From Pontibacter ummariensis (GTDB lineage: Bacteria; Bacteroidota; Bacteroidia; Cytophagales; Hymenobacteraceae), in assembly GCF_900188175.1 (NCBI RefSeq), contig NZ_FZOQ01000002.1, positions 310,001 through 374,000 of the forward strand: a DNA stretch of 64,000 bases, in the 5' to 3' direction. The notes beneath the pieces are model-generated. The model made no database searches. It saw only the letters and a program-made list of their open reading frames with translations, and was not told the origin of the DNA. Position numbers and translations under genes: made by a program. The stretch's first letter is position 1. Every line of letters starts with the position of its first letter. Positions 17,826 through 25,274 of the stretch are shown piece by piece.

Positions 17826-20066
17826 ATGAATAGAAAGCTTTTATGGGCTATCCTGCTTTTAGCCGGCTCCCTTTCCATCTCCTGCGTCAGGCAACTTGCC
17901 TCGGAAGAGGAAGGCCAGGACAAGTACAGCGGGTGGCGCACCTATGCCGGCAGTAAAGAAGGAAACCGCTACTCCTCCAACACCCAGCTCACACCAGAAA
18001 ATGTAGCCCAGCTAGAGGTAGCCTGGCGTTATAGCACAGGCGATAAAGACCCTGAAGATAAGTCGCAAATCCAGTGCAATCCCATAATGGTGGATGGCGT
18101 GCTGTACGGCACCTCTCCCTTTCTAAAGCTTTTTGCCTTGGATGCTGCTACCGGCGCGCAAAAGTGGCTTTTTGACCCTGCAAAAACAGGAAGCAACCCC
18201 AACGGCGACATGGCCTGGTTCCACCAGATAAACCGGGGCGTGGTGTACTGGGAAAGTGAGGAAGGAGAAGAAAAGCGTATTCTTTACAGTGTTGGGCCTA
18301 AACTTTTTGCCGTGAATGCCGAAGACGGATCGCTGGTGAAAAGCTTTGGAGAGGGCGGTGCTATCAACTTATCGGAAGGGCTGGACCGGGAAGGAAGTGA
18401 GGATGCCTACATCGCTGGCACCACACCGGGGGTGATCTACAAAGACCTACTCATTATGGGGATGCGTGTAACAGAGGATGGTGATGCTGCCCCTGGTCAT
18501 ATCCGGGCTTTTGACGTACGGACGGGGGAGCGCAAATGGATCTTCCATACCATTCCGCACCCGGGAGAAAAGGGGTATGACACCTGGGAAGACCCGGATG
18601 CCTGGAAAAAGATTGGGGGCGCCAACAGCTGGGCCGGGATGTCGTTGGATGAAGAACGAGGCATTGTCTACGTACCAACGGGTACGGCCGGTCCAGACTT
18701 TTATGGGGGCGTGCGCAAAGGCCAGAACCTCTTTGCCAACAGCCTGGTGGCACTGGATGCGGCATCAGGCAAGTACATCTGGCACTACCAGGTGGTGCAT
18801 CATGACCTGTGGGACCGGGACCTCCCCGCCAACCCGAACCTGGTCACCATCACCAAAGACGGGATAAGAATAGATGCCGTAGCACAGATCACCAAGCACG
18901 GCTATGTGTTTGTGTTCGACCGGGATACCGGAGAGCCAGTTTTCCCGATAGAAGAAAAGCCTGTCCCAACCAGTGGCTTGCCAGGCGAAAAGGTATGGCC
19001 CACACAACCGATCCCCTCGCTCCCCGAACCCTTTGCCCGGCACAAGTTTGACGAAGAGGATGTATCGGACCTGACGCCGGAAACATACCAGGACATGCTG
19101 ACCAAATACAGGGCCGTTAAGCATAAAGGCATGTTTGCGCCTCCCAGCAAAGACGGGAGTTGGATCTTCCCCGGCTATGATGGCGGGGGCGAGTGGGGCG
19201 GCGCAGCCGTAGATCCTGAGTCTGGCATTCTCTACGTAAATAGCAGCGAGATGCCCTGGATCCTCACGATGATGGACGTACCCAAAGAAGCAGGTAAAGA
19301 CCTGTCGGTAAAGGGCATTGGCAAAACAATCTACAACAAGTACTGTATTGCCTGCCACGGGCCCGAAATGAAAGGCAACGGCACCTCCATCCCTTCTTTA
19401 GTTGCGCTTAACCAACGAATGAAAGAGGAGCAGGTTAACAGCATCATCACAGGAGGCCGTAACATGATGCCTGCTTTCCGGCAAATCCCCGAAAGCGAAC
19501 GCACCGCGCTGATCGCATTCCTGCTGAACACGGAGGAGAAAGAGGCGCATGCCAAACTGGAACTGGCAAAGGAAGTGGGCGGCGCGGAAGCCGACAACAT
19601 TGCCGGGGCAAAGAACATCCTGGACGAGATACCTTACGTCTCCACAGGCTACCACCGCTTTCTGGATAAGAACGGCTATCCAGGTATCAAGCCTCCCTGG
19701 GGGACCTTGAACGCGGTGGACCTGAGCAGTGGAAAGTTACTGTGGAAGGTGCCTTTGGGAGAGTATGAAGAACTGACAAAGAAAGGAATACCGCCGACTG
19801 GCACCGAGAATTACGGTGGTCCTCTCGTCACCAAAGGAGGACTGGTGTTTATTGCCGCTACAAAAGATGCTAAGCTCCGGGCCTTTGACAAAAAGAGCGG
19901 AAAAGTGCTGTGGGAAGCACAGCTGCCTGTTCCTGCCTATGCCACCCCTGCTACCTATCTGTTAAATGGGAAGCAGTATGTGGTTGTTGCCTGTGGCGGC
20001 GGCAAAATTGGAAGCCCTTCCGGGGACCAGTATATTGCCTTTGCCTTGCCCGAAAAGAGCAGGTAG
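17826..20066 (+). CDS. PQQ-dependent dehydrogenase with embedded cytochrome c domain, lipoprotein
   Basis: 746 residues. Signal with Cys20 (LAGSLSISC) predicts lipidation. The quinoprotein beta-propeller begins WRTYAGSKEGNRYSSN, with repeated blade motifs (FALDAATGAQKWLFDP, FDVRTGERKWIFHT, LDAASGKYIWHYQ, FDKKSGKVLWEAQ). A class I cytochrome c domain is inserted near the end of the propeller: CIACH at 507-511, likely Met ligand in NMMPAF about residue 545, after which the propeller closes. Such proteins oxidise sugars or alcohols in the periplasm and pass electrons through the internal haem. Substrate not readable; glucose or polyol are the usual ones. Needs PQQ, whose biosynthesis genes are not in this window. 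Confidence 0.92.
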   Translation: MNRKLLWAILLLAGSLSISCVRQLASEEEGQDKYSGWRTYAGSKEGNRYSSNTQLTPENVAQLEVAWRYSTGDKDPEDKSQIQCNPIMVDGVLYGTSPFLKLFALDAATGAQKWLFDPAKTGSNPNGDMAWFHQINRGVVYWESEEGEEKRILYSVGPKLFAVNAEDGSLVKSFGEGGAINLSEGLDREGSEDAYIAGTTPGVIYKDLLIMGMRVTEDGDAAPGHIRAFDVRTGERKWIFHTIPHPGEKGYDTWEDPDAWKKIGGANSWAGMSLDEERGIVYVPTGTAGPDFYGGVRKGQNLFANSLVALDAASGKYIWHYQVVHHDLWDRDLPANPNLVTITKDGIRIDAVAQITKHGYVFVFDRDTGEPVFPIEEKPVPTSGLPGEKVWPTQPIPSLPEPFARHKFDEEDVSDLTPETYQDMLTKYRAVKHKGMFAPPSKDGSWIFPGYDGGGEWGGAAVDPESGILYVNSSEMPWILTMMDVPKEAGKDLSVKGIGKTIYNKYCIACHGPEMKGNGTSIPSLVALNQRMKEEQVNSIITGGRNMMPAFRQIPESERTALIAFLLNTEEKEAHAKLELAKEVGGAEADNIAGAKNILDEIPYVSTGYHRFLDKNGYPGIKPPWGTLNAVDLSSGKLLWKVPLGEYEELTKKGIPPTGTENYGGPLVTKGGLVFIAATKDAKLRAFDKKSGKVLWEAQLPVPAYATPATYLLNGKQYVVVACGGGKIGSPSGDQYIAFALPEKSR

Positions 20067-20165
20067 TACACGCATCATGAAAAAGCGTGCAATGATACGG
20101 TTCAGCCAGTTGCTACAAGGTGGCAGGTTAGCCGGAAACTCATACTTACACTGCCTGTTCATAAT

Positions 20166-20180
20166 CTGAAATATTTTCAG
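20166..20180. promoter_or_regulatory. Perfect 6-3-6 palindrome, possible activator site
   Basis: CTGAAA-TAT-TTTCAG, about 56 bp upstream of the sigma-54-like -24 element; a direct repeat CTGTCA-N6-CTGTCA follows at about 20197-20214. Position suits an enhancer-binding protein site; untested. Confidence 0.35.
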
Positions 20181-20234
20181 AAAGGTGGGAGAAATCCTGT
20201 CAGAAAAGCTGTCAACTTTTCAAGTTTTACCGAT

Positions 20235-20250
20235 TGGCAAAGCCCTTGCT
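20235..20250 (+). promoter_or_regulatory. Sigma-54 (RpoN) promoter, -24/-12
   Basis: TGGCAAAGCCCTTGCT: GG at 20236-20237 and GC at 20248-20249, exactly 10 nt between them as RpoN requires, with TGGCA and TTGCT both intact. The predicted transcription start is near 20261, about 56 nt before the hsp20 ATG. Confidence 0.7.
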
Positions 20251-20301
20251 ATGTACCAATTAGAGCTTTTAACTCATAGTTTACTACAATACCATAACAG
20301 A

Positions 20302-20309
20302 AAGGAGGG
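20302..20309 (+). promoter_or_regulatory. Strong Shine-Dalgarno before hsp20
   Basis: AAGGAGGG ends 7 nt before the ATG at 20317, almost full complementarity to the 16S tail. Unusual here: most genes in the window have none. It fixes the start at 20317 rather than at the in-frame ATG at 20185. Confidence 0.85.
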
Positions 20310-20316
20310 TAACATT

Positions 20317-20772
20317 ATGGGAACATTAGCTAAAAACAACAGCGGTTTATTTCCAGCTATTCCGTCCTTCTTGGATGACAACATGCTGCGCGATTGGTTC
20401 AGCTGGCCCATGAACAGAAACACTGAGAATGGATCTGTTCCGGCTGTGAACGTGAGAGAATCCAACGAAGCCTTTGAACTGGAAGTGGCTGCTCCGGGCA
20501 TGAACAAGCAGGACTTTAAAGTGGAGCTTGATAACAACATGCTCGTAATTTCTGCCGAAAAAGAAAACAAGCAGGAAGAGCAGGACGAAAAGGGCAACTA
20601 TACCCGCAGAGAATTCAGCTACCAGACCTTTACCCGAACTTTCAGTTTGCCTGAAAGGTTGGTGGAAGGCGACAAGATCTCTGCCAAGTATCATGATGGT
20701 ATACTGCATATAACCGTACCCAAAACTGAAGAGGCTAAAATAAAGCCTGCGAAACAGATTAAGATCTCATAA
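20317..20772 (+). CDS. Hsp20/alpha-crystallin small heat shock protein
   Basis: 151 residues from the ATG with the strong Shine-Dalgarno. ATP-independent holdase that binds unfolding proteins as oligomers in the cytoplasm. Short N-arm (LFPAIPSFLDDNMLRDWFSW), alpha-crystallin domain (PAVNVRESNEAFELEVAAPG to the terminal strand GILHITVPKTEE), conserved AAPGMNKQDFKVELDNNML and FTRTFSLPERL, and a C-terminal IxI/V-like tail (IKPAKQIKIS). Monocistronic, with its own sigma-54-like promoter and a strong terminator. Confidence 0.97.
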   Translation: MGTLAKNNSGLFPAIPSFLDDNMLRDWFSWPMNRNTENGSVPAVNVRESNEAFELEVAAPGMNKQDFKVELDNNMLVISAEKENKQEEQDEKGNYTRREFSYQTFTRTFSLPERLVEGDKISAKYHDGILHITVPKTEEAKIKPAKQIKIS

Positions 20773-20808
20773 TAAAAGAGGCGGTGTTTGCGCACCGCCT
20801 TTTTTATT
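20771..20808 (+). terminator. Intrinsic terminator after hsp20
   Basis: GGCGGTG/CACCGCC stem (20780-20786 and 20793-20799), flanked by an A tract and a six-T run, starting at the stop codon. Confidence 0.92.
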
Positions 20809-20985
20809 ACGCTACCCGCCCTCCCCTTTAACGCTTCTCTCACTCTGCGGCCAATTTCCGCCTGAAAGCACGCCCTGGATAGGTAAAGCAATCCTTTTCC
20901 CGTACTTTCGCCAATTCATTTAAGGAGGCGCAACAAAAGGGTGTAAAGTATACTACACTTAAAGGAATAGCGCGAAGAAGATAAC

Positions 20986-21927
20986 ATGGAACCAAAGCGA
21001 TTAAATAAGTTTATCAGTGACTCCGGTTTCTGCTCCAGAAGGGAGGCGGACAAGTTAATAGAAGAAGAACGGGTAACAGTAAACGGCAAGCTACCTGAGC
21101 CGGGCACGAAAGTGACTACCAAAGACAAGGTTAGAATAGATGACCAGCTGTTGAACGTGCGCGAAGAAGCGCCAGTGTTCCTGCTGCTCAACAAGCCTTC
21201 CGGTATGTCGGCCACGGCTGACATGGGTGTGCGGGATAATGTGGTGCGCGCAATCAACCATACAGCTACGCTGCAGCCCATCGGGTTCCTTGAAAGAGAC
21301 TCCGAAGGGGTGCTCTTCTTAAGCAACGACACCGACCTGGTACGCCGCTTAACCAAAGCCGACAACAAGTTCGAGAAAGAGTACATTGTAACGGTAGACA
21401 AGCTGATCAGCTCTGATTTTATTGCGAAACTGATTGGGGGAGAAGACACAGAAGAAGGAGAAAAAACACAGAAGACTTTCATTGCCAAGGAAGGCTCTAC
21501 CCGCTTTCGTATCATCCTGAAGCCCGGCACAAATCATAACATCAAAATGCTCTGTGAGCGGCTGGGTTACAACGTAGTACACCTGCAACGCATTCGCATC
21601 GAAAGCTTTACCCTGGCAAAGCTCCCCCCTGGCCACTGGCGCGCCTTAACACCAGCAGAGGTTGACAAATTGCGAACTGTAGCGAGCAGTGCCGTAAAAA
21701 ATAAAGTAAGCGGCTTCAGCGAAGATTACCGCTCGTACAGCAGCGGTCCTGGGAAACGCATCGGCAAGAGCCGGCCGGCCGGGGCACCAAAAGGCGGACC
21801 AGGCAGGAAAGCAGGAAGGGCTGGGACTGGTTCCGGTACTACCCGCAGCACAAGAAGCGGTAGTAGAACCGGTACGGGCAGAGGTTCCTCCGGACCGAAG
21901 GGTACAGGCAGACGCGGAGGCCGCTAA
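20986..21927 (+). CDS. RluF-like pseudouridine synthase homologue, catalytic Asp replaced
   Basis: 313 residues. N-terminal S4 RNA-binding domain (RLNKFISDSGFCSRREADKL, 5-24), then an RsuA/RluF-type domain (LLLNKPSGMSATADMG onward). The universally used active-site motif (GRLDxDSxG) reads GFLERDSEG at 100-108: Arg to Phe and catalytic Asp to Glu103. The second conserved block (NRQIRRM) reads NHNIKML near 187. Residues from about 245 form a Gly/Arg/Ser/Thr-rich basic tail. The overall fold and length match RluF, which modifies U2604 of 23S rRNA, but this copy is probably catalytically dead or altered and may act as an rRNA-binding protein. Ends at a strong hairpin. Confidence 0.88.
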   Translation: MEPKRLNKFISDSGFCSRREADKLIEEERVTVNGKLPEPGTKVTTKDKVRIDDQLLNVREEAPVFLLLNKPSGMSATADMGVRDNVVRAINHTATLQPIGFLERDSEGVLFLSNDTDLVRRLTKADNKFEKEYIVTVDKLISSDFIAKLIGGEDTEEGEKTQKTFIAKEGSTRFRIILKPGTNHNIKMLCERLGYNVVHLQRIRIESFTLAKLPPGHWRALTPAEVDKLRTVASSAVKNKVSGFSEDYRSYSSGPGKRIGKSRPAGAPKGGPGRKAGRAGTGSGTTRSTRSGSRTGTGRGSSGPKGTGRRGGR

Positions 21928-21941
21928 GTCCTCTTACAACA

Positions 21942-21981
21942 AACAAAAGCCGCAGTTGCCATGGCAGCTGCGGCTTTTGTT
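21942..21981. terminator. Bidirectional terminator between the RluF-like gene and pirin
   Basis: 19-bp arms (21942-21960, 21963-21981), one G-U pair, 2-nt loop; AACAAAAGCCGCAG-type arms leave T-rich tails on both strands. Confidence 0.88.
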
Positions 21982-22108
21982 ATCCCTTCCCCATGGCTTG
22001 GTGTTAGCAGGACAACCTGTCGGGACAAAGAACAGGCGGGGGTATTTAAAAGAAAAGAGTAGAGCTGTTTCCAACTCCACTCCTGCCTTATTTCTCACAT
22101 TCCTTCGC

Positions 22109-22963
22109 TTAGCCTTCCCATCTACCCATTTTACCAAGTTGGTAATCGCGGAAAGCCTCCTGTATTTCCTGTTCGGTGTTCATCACAAAAGGACCATGCG
22201 ATACGACGGGTTCATTAAACGGCTGCGCATGGCCAAAAAGGATATAGCTGTTCTCCTGTGCTTCTACCTCTATCTTCTCCCCTTCATTCGCAAACTCAAC
22301 TAAGGTCAGTTTTTCGGCTGTTTCCCCGTTAACTTTCACAGTTCCGCGCACCACGTAGAAGAAGATGTTGCGCTCAGCAGCAATACTTGCTGTAAGGCGC
22401 CCTCCCCCTTGCAGTTCGATACTCGTCATATGGATGTCACTTAAGGACGGGATAGGTCCTTTGATATCGCCCCAGTTACCGGAGATAACATTTACCTTCA
22501 CTTTGCCATCGTCCTCTTTTGCCGTGGGAATCTGGTCTTTCTGTAGGCCAACGTACTTTGGTGCCGTCATCTTATACTTGGCTGGCAGGTTAAACCACAG
22601 CTGCAAAATCTCCAGCGGTCCGCCTTCCTTCTTAAACTTCTCCGAAGAGACCTCTGCATGAATGAGCCCGCTTCCCGCTGTCATCCACTGCACGCCTCCT
22701 GCTTCGATCACATCTTTGCCGCCGCCTGTGTCCTGGTGCATGATATCGCCATCCAAAATAAACGTCAGGGTCTCAAAACCACGGTGCGGGTGCGGCCCGA
22801 ATGGTAGCCCCCGGTTTCCCGGTTTGTACACTTGCGGGCCGTGGTGATTCAGGAACAGGAAGGGGTCAATGTATTCTACTTCGCGCGTAGGCATGGCCCG
22901 ATAGGTTACCAGATCATCCATGGGCGCATAAGCTGCTTTGTGCTTTTTCTTTATCTTTCTCAC
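22109..22963 (-). CDS. Pirin family protein (bicupin)
   Basis: 284 residues, cytoplasmic iron-binding bicupin; some pirins have quercetinase activity, others affect metabolism. Typical blocks: YIDPFLFLNHHGPQVY, GPHPHRGFETLTFILDGD (His ligands), QWMTAGSGLIHAE (His and Glu ligands) and the C-terminal cupin_5 part ENSYILFGHAQPFNEPVVSH. The longest start is a GTG at 22963 with a very basic leader (RKIKKKHKAAYAP); an internal ATG 14 codons on (MDDLVTYR) is also possible. Converges with the RluF-like gene. Confidence 0.94.
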   Translation of the reverse strand: MRKIKKKHKAAYAPMDDLVTYRAMPTREVEYIDPFLFLNHHGPQVYKPGNRGLPFGPHPHRGFETLTFILDGDIMHQDTGGGKDVIEAGGVQWMTAGSGLIHAEVSSEKFKKEGGPLEILQLWFNLPAKYKMTAPKYVGLQKDQIPTAKEDDGKVKVNVISGNWGDIKGPIPSLSDIHMTSIELQGGGRLTASIAAERNIFFYVVRGTVKVNGETAEKLTLVEFANEGEKIEVEAQENSYILFGHAQPFNEPVVSHGPFVMNTEQEIQEAFRDYQLGKMGRWEG

Positions 22964-23270
22964 AGTTTGTTCTTTTATTGTCTCTTTATTAATGTAGGTA
23001 CATATAAAACTACGAAGCTCCTTTAAGGTTTACAAGCTGCCATAGCCGATTGCTCAAACTTACAGAAGATTCAAGCAGCTCTGTAGTTTGGGCCTACCTC
23101 TTAATTTACTGCATTCTAAAGTTTAGGATTCAACTCTTAAAGCGATAACGAACGAATGCAGTGAAAGGGGCGGGACAGTAGGCTTCTTAAATGTAAAAAG
23201 GCACTTACCACTGTTTTCAAGTGACAAGTGCCTATTCCGCTAGCGGCGCAGCAATTCAGCCGCAGTCCTT
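22964..23270. other. Intergenic region, pirin start to cysM end
   Basis: About 307 bp. Holds the cysM terminator (23195-23232) and presumably the pirin promoter; no gene seen. Confidence 0.6.
23195..23232 (-). terminator. Terminator downstream of cysM
   Basis: On the minus strand, GGCACTTGTCACT pairs imperfectly with AGTGGTAAGTGCC, followed by TTTTT. Two non-Watson-Crick positions. Confidence 0.75.
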
Positions 23271-24161
23271 TTACTTTTCTTCGGCAAAAAGGTCGGATGA
23301 CAGGTAACGGTCTCCCCTATCGCAGATAATGCACACCACCACGCCTTCCTCCAGGTTTTCGATCAGCTTGGTGGCCACATGCACAGCCCCGCCACTACTC
23401 ATCCCGGCAAATACGCCTTCTTCCCGGGCCAGCCTTCTGGTCATGGCCGTTGCCTCTTCCTGCGATACGTCGATTGTCCGGTCTACGCGCTCCGGCTCAA
23501 AGATCTTGGGCAAGTACTCTTTCGGCCAGCGGCGGATGCCGGGTATCTGCGAGCCTTCCACTGGCTGTGCGCCCACGATCTGTACCTGGCTGTTCTGCTC
23601 TTTTAAATAACGCGATACCCCCATGATAGTACCCGTGGTCCCCATAGAAGACACGAAATGCGTTACCTGCTGATGGGTGTCCCGCCAGATCTCTGGTCCT
23701 GTGCTATGGTAATGGGCCATGTAGTTATCCGGGTTAGCGAACTGGTTGAGCATCAGATAGCCCCCCTGCGCTACTTTGTCGTGCACATAGTCAATGGCTC
23801 CTTCCATAGACTTTTCTGCCGGTGTAAGGGTTACCCTGGCTCCATAGGCTTCCATCGTCAGCACGCGCTCCTGGGTGGCATTGGCGGGCATTACCAGCTC
23901 AATTTCAACTCCAAACAGGCGTGCAATCATGGCCAGGGCAATGCCGGTATTGCCGCTGGTAGCCTCTATCAGTTTAATGCCCGGCTTGAGGTCGCCCCGG
24001 TCCAGGGCCCCTTTTATCATGCCATAGGCAGCACGGTCTTTCACGCTCCCGCCCGGGTTATTACCTTCCAGCTTGGCGTACAATTTTACGCCAGGTTTGG
24101 TGTTTATATGTGTCAGCTCTACTAAGGGTGTATTGCCAATAAAGTCAAGTAAAGTAGCCAT
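23271..24161 (-). CDS. cysM: Cysteine synthase B (O-acetylserine sulfhydrylase)
   Basis: 296 residues, PLP enzyme making cysteine from O-acetylserine and sulfide or thiosulfate. PLP lysine Lys41 in NNPGGSVKDRAA; phosphate-loop SGNTGIALAMIARL near 69; STGPEIWRDT and the glycine-rich FAGMSSGGAVHVA near 253. The short C-terminus and QVQIVGAQPVEGSQIPGIRRWP favour CysM over CysK. Stands alone with its own terminator. Confidence 0.95.
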   Translation of the reverse strand: MATLLDFIGNTPLVELTHINTKPGVKLYAKLEGNNPGGSVKDRAAYGMIKGALDRGDLKPGIKLIEATSGNTGIALAMIARLFGVEIELVMPANATQERVLTMEAYGARVTLTPAEKSMEGAIDYVHDKVAQGGYLMLNQFANPDNYMAHYHSTGPEIWRDTHQQVTHFVSSMGTTGTIMGVSRYLKEQNSQVQIVGAQPVEGSQIPGIRRWPKEYLPKIFEPERVDRTIDVSQEEATAMTRRLAREEGVFAGMSSGGAVHVATKLIENLEEGVVVCIICDRGDRYLSSDLFAEEK

Positions 24162-24324
24162 TATACGCTTGCTGTATGATCTATTTTGAATTTATTAACC
24201 GCAAAAGTAAGCTTATTGTTAGAGAAGACCTGCTTTTGGCGGCGAAAGGTGTTATGGTGGCAAAAAGTAAGCCCTGTTTTTCCAGTCTAAGCGTTTTAAC
24301 TACGCCCTTGCTTACTTAACATAA

Positions 24325-24362
24325 ATAACCCACCAGAAACAACTCGGTCCCTGATGGGTTAT
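24325..24362 (-). terminator. Hairpin downstream of the DJ-1 gene
   Basis: ATAACCCATCA pairs with TGGTGGGTTAT on the minus strand, loop 16 nt, no T tract after it; may only be an mRNA end stabiliser. Confidence 0.4.
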
Positions 24363-24382
24363 ATCTGCCTTTTGCTGTTGCT

Positions 24383-25063
24383 TTACTTTTGTAGTAGGCT
24401 GAGTAGCTCCTTTGCAGCCCCCTCTGAGGAGGCGGGGTTCTGCCCTGTAATCAGCATCCCATCGCGCACCACGTGCGGATGCCAGTCCGCCACATGGGAG
24501 TACTCTCCGCCAAGGGCTATTAGCTTTTCTTGTACCAGGAAAGGAACTACCTCGGTCAGGTCGACTGCCTCTTCTTCTGTATTTGTAAAGCCGGTCACTT
24601 TCTTACCTTTCACCAGCGGCTCCCCATTAGGGGCTTTTACATCGGCAAACACGGCAGGAGCATGGCAAACGGCAGCAATGGGTTTGTTCTGCTTCGCGAA
24701 ATCCTCTATTAACCTGATGGAATCATTGTCGTTTGTCAGATCCCACAGCGGCCCATGGCCCCCGGGGTAGAACACGCCATCGTAGTCCTCTGCCTTTACC
24801 TCGCTCAGTTTTTTTGTGTTTCGCAACCGCTCCTGCAGCGCCTTGTCCTCGTCGAAGCGCTTGGTTGCCTCGGTCGCAGCCCCCGGGGCCTGGCTGCTTG
24901 GATCAATCGGCGGCGTGCCTCCTGCCGGCGATGCCAGGGTAACCTCTACCCCTGCATCCGCTAGCACATAATAGGGAGCAGCGAACTCCTCCACCCAAAA
25001 GCCCGTCTTCTTTCCTGTAGCACCTAGTTCTCCGTGAGATGTTAAAACAAATAATACTTTCAT
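24383..25063 (-). CDS. DJ-1/PfpI superfamily protein (type 1 glutamine-amidotransferase-like)
   Basis: 226 residues, single flavodoxin-like DJ-1 domain. Nucleophile elbow AVCHAPAVF with Cys133-His134; the paired acidic residue is in FWVEEF (Glu25 or Glu26); YDGVFYPGGHGPLWD contributes the oxyanion loop. This subgroup includes Hsp31-like holdases and glyoxalase III/protein deglycase candidates; activity cannot be decided here. Monocistronic, about 210 bp beyond the next gene. Confidence 0.92.
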   Translation of the reverse strand: MKVLFVLTSHGELGATGKKTGFWVEEFAAPYYVLADAGVEVTLASPAGGTPPIDPSSQAPGAATEATKRFDEDKALQERLRNTKKLSEVKAEDYDGVFYPGGHGPLWDLTNDNDSIRLIEDFAKQNKPIAAVCHAPAVFADVKAPNGEPLVKGKKVTGFTNTEEEAVDLTEVVPFLVQEKLIALGGEYSHVADWHPHVVRDGMLITGQNPASSEGAAKELLSLLQK

Positions 25064-25205
25064 AGTTGATATGGTTTTAGATCTTATACCTCCTATACCC
25101 TTTTTCAGGGTAAAAGGATAAATAAATGCGACACCAGCAACTGATCTAAAAGAAGCCTTTACGCTTCAGGGATTTACGTCCTGACCCATCAAAGCAAAAC
25201 AACAA

Positions 25206-25231
25206 GGGGACAGGCATTACCGCCTGTCCCC
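25206..25231 (-). terminator. Hairpin downstream of the sugar dehydrogenase gene
   Basis: Perfect 10-bp stem GGGGACAGGC/GCCTGTCCCC with a 6-nt loop; on the minus strand a TTGTTGTTTT stretch follows. Confidence 0.75.
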
Positions 25232-25274
25232 TATATGCTTATTTAACTGCTATCACCTAAAACTCTTTAAAGTC

